Positions 1 to 7,580 of a stretch of 47,198 bases of DNA are shown here, in pieces (the first letter of the stretch is position 1; every line of letters starts with the position of its first letter). Made by a program: the position numbers and the translations under genes. The notes beneath the pieces are model-generated. The model was given only the letters and a program-made list of their open reading frames with translations, had not been told where the DNA came from and did no database searches. The stretch spans positions 1-47,198 of the forward strand of contig NZ_WIBF01000018.1 of NCBI RefSeq assembly GCF_009496005.1. The letters run 5' to 3'. The stretch comes from Tritonibacter litoralis (GTDB lineage Bacteria > Pseudomonadota > Alphaproteobacteria > Rhodobacterales > Rhodobacteraceae).

Positions 1-96
1 ACAAACAAGCGAAACGTGCTCGATTCGCCGAAAGCCCCATTACGGCATCTTTGCCTTTTGAGTGGGCAGCGGGCCTTCATCGCCTGGGGTTTCAGG

Positions 97-113
97 AGGG
101 GGAGGAGCCCCCT
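97..113 (-). terminator. weak hairpin downstream of the DUF3768 gene
   Basis: A five-to-six base-pair GC stem (AGGGGG/CCCCCT, five-base loop) lies a few bases past the stop codon of the DUF3768 gene on the minus strand. No U-tract follows, so intrinsic termination is only possible. I see no gene in bases 1-119. Confidence 0.25.
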
Positions 114-119
114 GCACTT

Positions 120-509
120 CTACCAGTCGCGCGCCAGCATGATGGTCAGCACGCGCATGGTGGTGGCAGGATTGTCCGGGGTCTCAGCCCCATAGCGGAA
201 GTCCGAGTCTGCTTCATAGAGATCGATCTTCCAGAACACGGTCTCTCCCCGGATCTCGACCGCGCCAAAATCGTGCCATCCCTCGGGATCATTCTCAGGC
301 TCGAACGTGGCAAATTCACCAGTGGCCTTCACCGCCTCGGCCATGAAGCCGTCACCGGCCTCCATAAGCGAGCGGGTGACATGCATTCGGCCCTGGGTGG
401 GCTGCGCGGGCGCCACTCCAAGGCACGCGAGCTTGCGAAACGCGTCGTTTTGCGCCGCGATCACGGTCGGATCCGGACGGTCTGGCTGGGATTGAACGGT
501 CATGGACAT
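120..509 (-). CDS. DUF3768 family protein
   Basis: About 129 residues, resembling the DUF3768 family of small acidic proteins common on alphaproteobacterial plasmids; its function is unknown. The N-terminal part has the family-like stretch around NDAFRK, and the C-terminal half is rich in Asp/Glu and aromatic residues (WHDFGAVEI, FWKIDLYEADSDFRYG). I chose the ATG at 509 over the longer frame at 545 because AAGGAG lies just upstream of it. The gene is the last of a minus-strand run of plasmid housekeeping genes that includes ArdC. Family assignment is from recognition of the pattern; no mechanism can be inferred. Confidence 0.75.
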   Translation of the reverse strand: MSMTVQSQPDRPDPTVIAAQNDAFRKLACLGVAPAQPTQGRMHVTRSLMEAGDGFMAEAVKATGEFATFEPENDPEGWHDFGAVEIRGETVFWKIDLYEADSDFRYGAETPDNPATTMRVLTIMLARDW

Positions 510-595
510 GGGATCTCCTTTGAGAAGTTGAAACACCCTTCCCAAAGCCCGCTTTCACTTTTCTGCTTGGCGGAAGGACCGAAGCAGAAGGCGCC

Positions 596-805
596 TTACC
601 CGAACAGCCCTCTGGCTCTGTAGTTCGGGTTGGGGATGGTTTCGATCCAGCCGCCCTGTTCCTTGATGCTCTCGAGTGCCGCCGAGAGCGGGTAAGCGCC
701 CTCGGACGGGCTCCACCAATAGGCACCGCGTTTGAAGGTGATGATCTTGCGGCGGCCGTCTTCGAAGCAGGCCACCCGCAGCGTCTTGGGTTCCTTGCGT
801 GACAT
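596..805 (-). CDS. small conserved plasmid protein, unknown function
   Basis: Sixty-nine residues, with an adequate ribosome-binding site (GGAGAC) before the ATG. The sequence is basic at the N-terminus (MSRKEPKTLRV) and has aromatic/glycine segments (GAYWWSPSEGAYPLS, QGGWIETIPNPNY). It has no membrane segment or signal peptide. It sits between the ArdC and DUF3768 genes in the same orientation, so it is probably co-transcribed. I do not recognise a named domain. Coding support comes from the ribosome-binding site, the operon position and the plausible composition. Confidence 0.6.
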   Translation of the reverse strand: MSRKEPKTLRVACFEDGRRKIITFKRGAYWWSPSEGAYPLSAALESIKEQGGWIETIPNPNYRARGLFG

Positions 806-828
806 GCGAGTCTCCGTTCTCCGTGTGG

Positions 829-1767
829 TCAGGCGGCCTCGGCACTGCGCCCTGCCCTACCCGCCTCAGATTGTGCGATCAGATAGTCACAGGCGCGCTG
901 CGCATCCGCGGCGTGCTTGAAGATCGCACCCTTGTCCGACCGAAGAACGCGCAACCAGTTGTGGAGGTAGGCGGCATTCATCTCGAGCGTATGCGCCGTG
1001 AAGCCGAGCGTCTGACCCAGGAACACCGAGGTCAATTCCGCGACGATCTCCTCGCGCGCATAGGACGTGTTGCCAAACTTCGAGAACCCGAAATCACGGT
1101 TCAGTCGATGGGGGGCTTTCGTCGCATGGGCCAGCTCATGGGCCCAGACCCCGTAGAAATTGCGCGGGTTTTCAAACCGCGTGATGGACGGCATGTAGAC
1201 CTTGTCCACGGGCGGCAAATAGTACGCTTCCGTCCCGGTGAAGACGGTCGTGATGTCGATGGCGTCGAAAAACGCCTGCATGTGCGGGATGGGCTTGGAC
1301 GGCGGATGCGCGGGAACGGGCTCCGGGTCGGGGAAGAAGCTGTCGGGCAGGCCATCGATCTGGCAGGCGTTGAATACGCGGTAGGATTTCTGGAAGCGGA
1401 AGATGCGGGCTTCCTCGGAGCGATCATCGCCATCGCTGCGGTCGTCCTCGCCGCCCGCGTCTTTCCGGCTTTGGCCGTAATAGACGACGACAGAGGATTT
1501 CTCGCCCTTGCGGACCTTTGCGTCCAACGCATTGGCCTGAGGCAGAGTCATCCAGAAGGGAGAGCTGTGGCCCGCCATCACGGTCCGCATCGTCAGCAGG
1601 AAGTTGTTCACCCCCTGGTAGGGTTCGCCGCCCACGCGCAGGGGGCGTGAGCTGCCGCCTGCGGTCCAGGGCTTGCGCCACGGCAGGACGCCGCGCTCGA
1701 TGATGCGGATGATTTCGTTTGTGATGACCTCGGAGGCATCGAATTTGGGCGTGGGGGATCGGGCCAT
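829..1767 (-). CDS. ardC: ArdC-like antirestriction / ssDNA-binding protein with zincin domain
   Basis: The 312-residue product has the two-part layout of ArdC-type proteins. The N-terminal half is a ssDNA-binding domain (WRKPW, YQGVNNFLL, SPFWMT motifs, about residues 10-150). The C-terminal half is a metallopeptidase-like polyvalent domain with the zinc motif HELAH near residue 210 and a downstream EEIVAE segment. In the family these proteins are thought to protect incoming single-stranded plasmid DNA from host restriction during conjugation. The ATG has a strong AAAGGAGG ribosome-binding site. An unusual Asp/Glu/Arg-rich insertion (about residues 100-120) separates the halves. No conjugation genes are visible here, so the protein probably serves a conjugation system outside the window. 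Confidence 0.85.
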   Translation of the reverse strand: MARSPTPKFDASEVITNEIIRIIERGVLPWRKPWTAGGSSRPLRVGGEPYQGVNNFLLTMRTVMAGHSSPFWMTLPQANALDAKVRKGEKSSVVVYYGQSRKDAGGEDDRSDGDDRSEEARIFRFQKSYRVFNACQIDGLPDSFFPDPEPVPAHPPSKPIPHMQAFFDAIDITTVFTGTEAYYLPPVDKVYMPSITRFENPRNFYGVWAHELAHATKAPHRLNRDFGFSKFGNTSYAREEIVAELTSVFLGQTLGFTAHTLEMNAAYLHNWLRVLRSDKGAIFKHAADAQRACDYLIAQSEAGRAGRSAEAA

Positions 1768-1807
1768 GGCTGGCCTCCTTTCGAATGTTTGTGAGAGGGA
1801 GTGGTGA

Positions 1808-2278
1808 TCAGATTGACTGACGGGGCCGCGGATCGTTGACGATCCTCGCGCCGAGCCGCTCGACCGTGTCGATGTAGGTGGTCAGCGAGACGCACCTGCC
1901 GGCACCTGAAAGGTCAGGATCGACAGATCTGTCCCGCGCCACCCGCGGCAAGTTCGCGAATGCGATAACATCGGTGACGGGTCGGATATCGATGAACGGG
2001 GTCCCTCGTGCGACCGCAAGAGCGGCCAAGGGAAAGCGTTCGATCGGCGCGAAAGTCGACACTGTGGTCCAGCCGAGATGAAGGAACGTCCCACCCTCCC
2101 CGCAGATCACATGCGCGTTTGGCAATAATGCCGCCTGCCTGAGGTAGCCAAGATCGCGCAGGACGGTCTCGCGCTCGAGTTGCCGCGATAGCGCCGTCTG
2201 GCCAGTTCTGCGCAGCTCTCTATGCCGCCACCAGGAGGCGGCGGTTGTGCGGAGCACGCGCAAGACACCTGTTTCCAT
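1808..2278 (-). CDS. hypothetical protein, possible plasmid-specific
   Basis: About 156 residues from the ATG at 2278, which has AAGGGC upstream; a start at 2293 is also open. The N-terminus is highly basic (several Arg between residues 5 and 40), and the middle is hydrophobic with small residues (LAALAVARGTPFIDI). I see no recognisable catalytic motif, signal peptide or convincing transmembrane helix. The gene lies upstream of ardC on the same strand. The arginine-rich N-terminus could bind nucleic acid, but this is a guess. Confidence 0.5.
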   Translation of the reverse strand: METGVLRVLRTTAASWWRHRELRRTGQTALSRQLERETVLRDLGYLRQAALLPNAHVICGEGGTFLHLGWTTVSTFAPIERFPLAALAVARGTPFIDIRPVTDVIAFANLPRVARDRSVDPDLSGAGRCVSLTTYIDTVERLGARIVNDPRPRQSI

Positions 2279-2679
2279 TAGAATGCCCTTCATTAGGAAA
2301 GACAGACCGGAATCCGGTCCGGACCCATCCGAGGGACCCCAAAGGCCCTCATCCGTCAGTCACAAAACCCGAAGGACACTTTTACTTTTCAGCAGCCAAC
2401 TGGTCCGGGGTAACGGCCGAGGGTCCGACACCACCGCGGACCCCAGTGACGGCATGCAGTAAGTGGCGGTTTCGATCCAAGATCGGCAAGCCATATCGGC
2501 AACTCCGGCCCGACTGCTGCAGTCTTTCTCATATTATCAATAGCTTATCTGACGTTCTCGATCGGCAAAAGCGCTCCAACGGTGACCTCTCAGGCCCAAA
2601 GATCAGGATTTGCTTCGTTCAGAGCACTGCAGCGTTACGGATAAGCACGGGAAACGAAGGCGCAGCGCCTCCTGTCAGC
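2279..2679. other. non-coding stretch, no gene seen
   Basis: Roughly 400 bases between the divergent unknown gene (minus) and the Xre-RES promoter (plus). Open frames here lack ribosome-binding sites and look like chance frames. Apart from the promoter described separately, I see no repeat, IS end or RNA-like structure. Confidence 0.5.
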
Positions 2680-2708
2680 TTGAATTTCAGCGATGTTGCC
2701 GCTATATA
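2680..2708 (+). promoter_or_regulatory. sigma70-type promoter of the Xre-RES toxin-antitoxin operon
   Basis: TTGAAT (2680-2685) and TATATA (2703-2708) are separated by exactly 17 bases, about 30 bases before the antitoxin ATG. Just downstream, two near-repeats (ATACCGT and ATCACCGT, 2706-2723) could be operator half-sites for antitoxin autorepression, which is usual for this toxin-antitoxin family. Confidence 0.65.
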
Positions 2709-2737
2709 CCGTCAGTATCACCGTAGGAGCATAGATC

Positions 2738-3088
2738 ATGCACATCACGAACTTTGCTGAAGCTGGGCAATTCGAACCGCGCAAGATCGCCGCGGTGCTA
2801 CGCACATCAGCAGAAGAGATCGCATTGACCGTCGGCTTGGGCAAAGACGCGTTGCAGAGGCGAGCCCGCATCGGTTCGGACAAGACGCAGCGCCGCCTGC
2901 GCGAATTGGTAGAGGTGCTGAACAAAGTTGAGCCCCGCTTCGGCTCGGAACTGATGGCCTATGCATGGTACCGGTCAGAGCCCCTGCCCGGCTTTGATGG
3001 CCGGACAGCCATGCAGCTGGTGCAGGAAGGCAAAGCTCAGCAAGTTCTGGAATACATCGATGCGGTCGATGCGGGCGTCTTTGCCTGA
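2738..3088 (+). CDS. Xre/MbcA/ParS-type antitoxin (DUF2384)
   Basis: The 116-residue protein has an N-terminal Xre-like helical region (RKIAAVLRTSAEEIALTVGL) and a C-terminal toxin-binding domain of the DUF2384/MbcA type (FGSELMAYAWYRSEPLPGFDGRTAMQLV, about residues 67-96, then a helical end). In the family this antitoxin binds and blocks a RES-domain NAD-degrading toxin and represses its own promoter. A GTAGGAGC ribosome-binding site precedes the ATG. Its TGA overlaps the toxin start as TGATG, which indicates translational coupling. Its role on this replicon is probably post-segregational maintenance, as it lies next to repABC. Confidence 0.9.
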   Translation: MHITNFAEAGQFEPRKIAAVLRTSAEEIALTVGLGKDALQRRARIGSDKTQRRLRELVEVLNKVEPRFGSELMAYAWYRSEPLPGFDGRTAMQLVQEGKAQQVLEYIDAVDAGVFA

Positions 3089-3600
3089 TGCCGCTGAAAG
3101 ATGGACGCTACACAGGGCCACTCTATCGCGCCCTGAACCCGGTCTATGCGCGTGAACCTCTGTCCGGACGAGGCGCTGAACTCTATGGAGGGCGCTTTAA
3201 CGCCAAGGGCACCCCTGCCCTCTACACCTCGCTGGATCCCGCGACCGCTCTTAGAGAAGCCAACCAGGTAGGCAGCCTGCAACCCACGATCCTGGTGTCC
3301 TACAAAGCCGACCTTGGGCCTATTTTCGATACCCGCGATCAGGACAAGCTCGAACGGTATGGTGTGACCGAGGCGATGCTTGCCGACTCTGCATGGCGCA
3401 TGAAGATGCTCGATGGCCAATTGGTACCGACACAGGAGCTAGCACGCGCCCTTATAGCAGATCGGTTTGCGGGGCTTCTGATCCAAAGCTTTGCGAAGGG
3501 TGCGTCATCAACGGACTTCAACATCGTCCTGTGGGCCTGGACTGCCAACAAGGGTTCTTTGGAAGTGGTGGATGACGAAAAGCGGCTGTCGCGCATGTGA
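3088..3600 (+). CDS. RES-domain NAD+ phosphorylase toxin
   Basis: This 170-residue RES family toxin belongs to the MbcT/ParT-like group. The family's characteristic residues are present: Arg36 within GGRFN, Tyr46, Glu57 in the ALREAN helix and Ser134 in LLIQSFA. Known members deplete NAD+ by phosphorolysis or transfer ADP-ribose, arresting growth until the cognate antitoxin neutralises them. The gene overlaps the antitoxin by one base and is full length, so the pair looks functional. Its position between plasmid backbone genes and the replication operon fits an addiction module. Which of the two activities applies cannot be told from sequence alone. Confidence 0.9.
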   Translation: MPLKDGRYTGPLYRALNPVYAREPLSGRGAELYGGRFNAKGTPALYTSLDPATALREANQVGSLQPTILVSYKADLGPIFDTRDQDKLERYGVTEAMLADSAWRMKMLDGQLVPTQELARALIADRFAGLLIQSFAKGASSTDFNIVLWAWTANKGSLEVVDDEKRLSRM

Positions 3601-3623
3601 GTTGAGAGACTTGGTGCCGGATC

Positions 3624-3641
3624 TGTCCACCGCGGTGGACA
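3624..3641. promoter_or_regulatory. putative parS centromere site 1 (18-bp perfect palindrome)
   Basis: TGTCCACCGCGGTGGACA is a perfect palindrome. A 16-bp copy of its core recurs at 3758-3773. The spacing resembles the repABC partition-site pattern (GT-rich outer arms, GC centre), and the location downstream of repC is a known place for parS in repABC plasmids. RepB would be the binding protein. Confidence 0.65.
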
Positions 3642-3757
3642 TCGGCGGGTCGGAGGTACATGGATTGACTGTGTAGTATCGCCCTAGTGGAATTTGGCTC
3701 TGTCGCTTTGATGCATGTGGCGAGACCGCGCGTCATTGGACTAGTTGATGGCCAGAC

Positions 3758-3773
3758 GTCCACCGCGGTGGAC
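3758..3773. promoter_or_regulatory. putative parS centromere site 2 (16-bp perfect palindrome)
   Basis: GTCCACCGCGGTGGAC is identical to the core of the palindrome at 3624-3641 and lies one base from the repC stop codon (3775-3777). Two identical copies about 133 bases apart make chance unlikely. It probably defines the incompatibility and partition specificity of this replicon. Confidence 0.65.
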
Positions 3774-3774
3774 A

Positions 3775-4830
3775 CTAGGCGGTTTGCATAGCAGTTTTGG
3801 ATAGACGCTTGATCAAAGCCACTGGATCAAACTGGTCTTGACGTTGGCCCAAGGTGATACTGTGAAAGTACGCTCCAAAATCCCTGATGCGTTGTCCAAG
3901 TTGTAGCATGATGAAGATCGCGCATGACGCTTTCTGAGCTCCTACTGCATTCTTGGCTTTCTCAAATGTTTCTGGGTGAATCCCCATCATGGGTGCAAGA
4001 GTTCGAGCATGGTTTTCAATGTCCAACCAGTCTCTAAGTCTCTCTGTGGAGAACGATGTCGCTTGATCGCAGACTGAGGTTAGCAAGTCTGGTTTCAGAG
4101 CTTCATTGCCTGTGTTGCTATCTAAATCTTTTTTTTCTTCTTCAGACATAGATTGGTGCCGGACAGTTTGTCCGTCATTGGCGGGCAACTCCACAGTTTC
4201 TGGTGGGTTATCTGGGGTATACAAAGTCTGGCATTCTTTGTCCGTGTCGGCGAGCAGCGCGTGGTATTCGGTAAGGCTCAGCTTCCTGCGTAGAGCTCTC
4301 CGTGCGTGGTTGATGAATGTGTTGCTGGGATCATGCTCTTCCAAATGGGCGAGCTTTGTCAGGATCTGTTTGCGGACAAATATCCGATCCCGCCGGTTAT
4401 TTTCCATCTCATGTGCGATGGCGATAAGCTCGCTCGCACGTTGGAGGAGGGGGGTTAGAGACAGTCCATAGCTGATGCATTCCCCGCTGGATGAGCGAAC
4501 GCGGTAGCGCTTTCTGTTCGAGCTGTCATTGCGTTTGATGAACCCGAGTTCGACGAAGCGGTTGATGTGCCTGCGGAGTGTCCGTTCGTCGATTCCGCCG
4601 ACGCGCTGGCAAATCGAGTCGTTGGACGCGAAAACCGTTTCGCCATGGCCGGGCTTCAAGAAACTGAGCATGGCTTGAAGTGTTTGGATATGGCCAGGAC
4701 GCAGACCGAATACGCTACGTGCATCTCTTAGTGCCCTGAAGATGGTCCAGATGTCGGTTTCAGCCGCAGAAATTGAGCCGCGTGATGCATCAGCATCAGC
4801 GGTTCTGATCGATAGTTTTGTAAATGCCAT
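3775..4830 (-). CDS. repC: RepC replication initiator of a repABC replicon
   Basis: The product is about 351 residues from the ATG at 4830 (MAFTKLSIRT); a longer frame to 4917 exists but lacks RepC-like sequence. The N-terminal RepC helical DNA-binding region is clear (FGLRPGHIQTLQAML, then a winged-helix stretch DERTLRRHINRFVELGFIKRNDS). A variable acidic linker follows (about residues 215-245), then the conserved C-terminal RepC segment. RepC initiates replication at an origin that in this family lies inside repC itself. An A/T-rich tract in the linker-coding region near 4115-4150 is a natural candidate. The order repA-repB-repC on the minus strand matches the standard operon. Confidence 0.92.
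   Translation of the reverse strand: MAFTKLSIRTADADASRGSISAAETDIWTIFRALRDARSVFGLRPGHIQTLQAMLSFLKPGHGETVFASNDSICQRVGGIDERTLRRHINRFVELGFIKRNDSSNRKRYRVRSSSGECISYGLSLTPLLQRASELIAIAHEMENNRRDRIFVRKQILTKLAHLEEHDPSNTFINHARRALRRKLSLTEYHALLADTDKECQTLYTPDNPPETVELPANDGQTVRHQSMSEEEKKDLDSNTGNEALKPDLLTSVCDQATSFSTERLRDWLDIENHARTLAPMMGIHPETFEKAKNAVGAQKASCAIFIMLQLGQRIRDFGAYFHSITLGQRQDQFDPVALIKRLSKTAMQTA
4110..4160. other. candidate oriV: AT-rich tract within repC
   Basis: A strongly A/T-rich, poly-T/poly-A-containing stretch lies in the linker-coding part of repC. In repABC replicons the origin has been mapped inside repC at such a tract, so this is the likely unwinding region. Placement is by family knowledge plus composition, with no motif to prove it. 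Confidence 0.4.
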
Positions 4831-5070
4831 GGTTTCTTCACGACGACCGTTCGGCCCACAACTTCCCAGTCTCTTCCCGAGATTTCGCTCAGAAAAAGGC
4901 AATAAAAACCCGTCCACCGAATCGGTGACTCTTGACCGGTTTGCTGGAGGTTGCTACATCATGAGTGCTAATCGAATGATGAGGGCTCTCCAGGGGAAAC
5001 TTTGGGGGGCTCTTTTCTTTCTGGTCTTCGCTTTTCTCCTCTGCTCGAGTTACTCTGTGTGGCTCGGGGC
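4831..5070 (+). ncRNA. repB-repC intergenic region, likely site of the counter-transcribed incompatibility RNA
   Basis: A 240-base gap separates repB from repC. In repABC operons this gap encodes a small antisense RNA, transcribed opposite to repC, that limits RepC synthesis. The gap has the right length and a G-rich then U-rich stretch on the plus strand (about 4990-5035) that could form its 3' end. I could not identify the exact promoter or terminator, so the RNA is inferred from position only. Confidence 0.35.
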
Positions 5071-6039
5071 TTAGGACCCAGAGCCGCTCTCATTCCGCCA
5101 CTGTTCGAAGAGCTTCAAAAGCGCTGCCTCCGCGCGCTCTTCGATCCATTGGCCGAATTCTGGGTTGTCCTTCTTGGTGATCTTGATAGCGATCGTTTTC
5201 TGGTCGACTGTCAGCGTTCCCACAGAGCTACCGTCCCCATCTTTGACAACGGACGTTAGGCTGCGGTTGGCTTGCTTCTTGTCGCTACGCGCCTTGTTCG
5301 AGCAAGCCGAGTAGACTGCCTGAAACTTATCCGCGCTTGGAGTGTCGTCGGGCAGGGCGGCGATCACCTCTTTGGCTGTGTTCACCAGATCTATCTTTTT
5401 CGACAAAGCGGCCAGGTCACCCCATTGCCGTCGTCCGATGCCATGTGCCGGCCCGATCAGCTGTACAAGCCCTTCTGGCAGTTGCTCTATGACGACGCGA
5501 TGATTGGACACGCCCTGCCGTGTCAAGCCGAGAGCATCCTGAATGACGTTTGGCTTGTAACCTGATTCCTGCATCTCTTTGATAAAAAGAGATTTCTCAA
5601 TGAAAGACGGGTCTAGTCGGAGGTTGTTCTCTTGGCCCTGTGCGATCAGAGATGCGTCGTCATCCAGGCTTCGAACGATCGCCTTGACCGTTCCGCCGAC
5701 CATGCGGATCGCTGCGAGCCTGCGTCGTCCGTAGATGATACGGTATCTGTCCGGTTGCGCTGATGGACGGACCATAATTGGTACTTGTTGCCCATGCTTG
5801 CGAATGCTTTCGGCCAACTCATCAATACTGGAATCCTCCAGCACCAACCGATCGCGCAGACCATCCATGTCAATCTGATCGGGCTCGATGTCACGGATCG
5901 AATTCGCGGTAATCTCGCGCAAAGAGTCGCGCAATCCGCCAACAGATCCTGGCAGTTTTGCTGCTTTTGGCGGGGTAGGGGAGGGGGCCGCGCTCTCCTT
6001 CTCGTCCTTTGGAGGCTGATTGAAGATATTTCGGGCCAT
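5071..6039 (-). CDS. repB: RepB, ParB-type partition protein of repABC
   Basis: A 322-residue ParB/Spo0J-like protein. The nuclease-like N-terminal ParB domain is clear (ESIRKHGQQVPIMVRP, then YRIIYGRRRLAA, about residues 90-125). A helix-turn-helix follows (IQDALGLTRQGVSNH, about 180), then a RepB-type C-terminal dimerisation region. It binds parS sites and, with RepA, segregates the replicon; RepA/RepB also repress the operon. The ATG at 6039 overlaps the repA stop as TGATG, which indicates coupling. The two palindromes beside repC are its most plausible binding sites. Confidence 0.92.
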   Translation of the reverse strand: MARNIFNQPPKDEKESAAPSPTPPKAAKLPGSVGGLRDSLREITANSIRDIEPDQIDMDGLRDRLVLEDSSIDELAESIRKHGQQVPIMVRPSAQPDRYRIIYGRRRLAAIRMVGGTVKAIVRSLDDDASLIAQGQENNLRLDPSFIEKSLFIKEMQESGYKPNVIQDALGLTRQGVSNHRVVIEQLPEGLVQLIGPAHGIGRRQWGDLAALSKKIDLVNTAKEVIAALPDDTPSADKFQAVYSACSNKARSDKKQANRSLTSVVKDGDGSSVGTLTVDQKTIAIKITKKDNPEFGQWIEERAEAALLKLFEQWRNESGSGS

Positions 6040-7238
6040 CAGCGACGCCCCCATGCCATTTGGATTGTCTGTTCCAACTCATCTCCCACGCCATTCACGC
6101 TGGTCAGAGCGCGATCAATCGTTTTTCTAATGAATTGGCTCGGATCAACTTCGTAGACGGTTTGCTGGGTCATACCGGCGTCCGAGATTGCTGTAGATTT
6201 CAGCATTGGCTCAGTCATGACCTGTCCGGCCAAGATCGATCTCAGGTAGCCCGCCATCTGGGTCTGAGGCCCGTCCGACGGCTCGTATCTCGTGATCAAG
6301 AACTTTACGAAGTCCCATGTAACGCGCCTGCCAATGGCTTCTTCGACAGCCTTTACCGTTTCCGAAGCAAGTTTCAGGAACTGGCTCATTGAAGCAATGT
6401 CGAGCATGCCAGGCACGACCGTTACTAGGAGTCCCGTCGAGGCTGCCAACGCCGTTAGGGTCAGAAAGCCAAGTTGAGGTGGGCAGTCGATCAGAACGAT
6501 GTCGTAATTCGCCTCTACTTCCTCAAGCGCTAAGGCAAGACGCTCCGCAAATATGGGTTGCACCCGGCGGGCGAGGGCGTTTGCCGTCTCAGTTTCGTAT
6601 TCCGAGAGCATCAGGCCCGCTGGGACCATATCGAGCTTATGGAAGTAGGTTTTTTGGATGACGGCTGAGAGCGGAACTTGTTCCTCATATCTCAGGGCAT
6701 CATAGATTGTGCCGCCTTCGGCGAACTCGAGCTCTGGCCGAAAGCCGAAAAAGGTGGTCAAACTTGCCTGCGGATCGAGATCCAAGACCAACACTCGGTA
6801 ACCTCGCAAAGCATACCGTTGTGCAAGATGGATCGTTGCTGTTGTTTTTGACGATCCGCCTTTGAAATTGACGACAGATATCACCTGGAGACGATCGCCT
6901 TCACGTCGACCGGGGCGGTAGCTTTCTGCGTTCTTTCCGGTGCGCCCCAGAATGTCGCGCAGCTTATCGATCTCTTGGGCTGTGTAGAACCGGTGTCCGC
7001 GGTTGTCTGTATGAACTTCCGGGAAGCTGCCGTCCTTGTGCCGGTTGCGCAGGTTAGATGTGCTAACGCGCAGGAGGCTGGCAACTTCGGTAGAACTGAA
7101 TCGGCGCAGGGACTTTCGTTCTTCGGGCTCGAAAGCGATCTTCATCTGGCGATCCAAAGATTCAGCCAGATTGTCGGCAAATGCTCCGATGTCGGAAGAG
7201 CCTATGCCTTGCGCGTATCCAACGTTACGATCATCCAT
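6039..7238 (-). CDS. repA: RepA, ParA-type partition ATPase of repABC
   Basis: A 399-residue ParA family ATPase. The N-terminal region contains a MerR-like helix-turn-helix (FSSTEVASLLRVSTSNLRN, about residues 47-65), which repABC RepA proteins use for autorepression. The deviant Walker A motif KGGSSKT lies at residues 126-132, followed by VLVLDLDPQASLT and VLIDCPPQLG. RepA positions plasmid copies through ATP-dependent interaction with RepB-parS and represses repABC transcription with ADP/ATP. It heads the operon; the repeats at 7279-7325 and 7532-7543 upstream are candidate operators. The start at 7238 has only a weak ribosome-binding site. Confidence 0.93.
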   Translation of the reverse strand: MDDRNVGYAQGIGSSDIGAFADNLAESLDRQMKIAFEPEERKSLRRFSSTEVASLLRVSTSNLRNRHKDGSFPEVHTDNRGHRFYTAQEIDKLRDILGRTGKNAESYRPGRREGDRLQVISVVNFKGGSSKTTATIHLAQRYALRGYRVLVLDLDPQASLTTFFGFRPELEFAEGGTIYDALRYEEQVPLSAVIQKTYFHKLDMVPAGLMLSEYETETANALARRVQPIFAERLALALEEVEANYDIVLIDCPPQLGFLTLTALAASTGLLVTVVPGMLDIASMSQFLKLASETVKAVEEAIGRRVTWDFVKFLITRYEPSDGPQTQMAGYLRSILAGQVMTEPMLKSTAISDAGMTQQTVYEVDPSQFIRKTIDRALTSVNGVGDELEQTIQMAWGRR

Positions 7239-7278
7239 GTCCTGCCGCCCACTCTCGGCCTCTGTTGAGGCTCTTGGT

Positions 7279-7325
7279 CATTCTGACGGTGTACAGCGCG
7301 ACTGACGCGTTTTACCGTCAGAATG
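7279..7325. promoter_or_regulatory. inverted repeat upstream of repA, candidate RepA operator
   Basis: CATTCTGACGGT (7279-7290) and its exact reverse complement ACCGTCAGAATG (7314-7325) are separated by 23 bases, about 40 bases upstream of repA. The core TTCTGACGGTGT recurs directly at 7532-7543. This is a good candidate for the autorepression operator of the repABC operon. Confidence 0.55.
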
Positions 7326-7379
7326 GGAATGCCACGATCAAGTGAGTCCGGCAAGAAGAATCTAGATGTAGTGTGAAAG

Positions 7380-7388
7380 TTATCCACA
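7380..7388. promoter_or_regulatory. DnaA box
   Basis: TTATCCACA, a perfect match to the strong DnaA-box consensus, lies about 140 bases upstream of repA in an otherwise gene-free 342-base region (7239-7580). Host DnaA could influence repABC transcription or replication here. Confidence 0.5.
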
Positions 7389-7531
7389 GCACCAATACGT
7401 ACAGTCACATCAAGATAACTGCAAGTTGTTGATTTTATGGTGATAAATCCAAAAGACCGTGCTTCAAGCCATTCATGGGGATTGTTTGGATGGTATTGGC
7501 TAAACCCATGCAACCAATGGCACAATTGACC

Positions 7532-7543
7532 TTCTGACGGTGT
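7532..7543. repeat. third copy of the TTCTGACGGTGT repeat upstream of repA
   Basis: This 12-base sequence is an exact direct repeat of 7281-7292 and shares its core with the reverse-strand copy at 7314-7325. Three copies in 265 bases, all between repA and the recombinase gene, suggest a protein-binding array rather than chance. Confidence 0.5.
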
Positions 7544-7580
7544 TTAGAGCGATAGATTCAGCTGTTTGAGCCTCTGCTAG

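Noticed and set aside
51-623. 190-codon open frame on the plus strand at the left end
   Set aside because: It is antisense to the DUF3768 gene, has no ribosome-binding site and no recognisable sequence.
799-1650. 283-codon plus-strand frame
   Set aside because: It is antisense to the ArdC gene, which has a strong ribosome-binding site and the HELAH motif.
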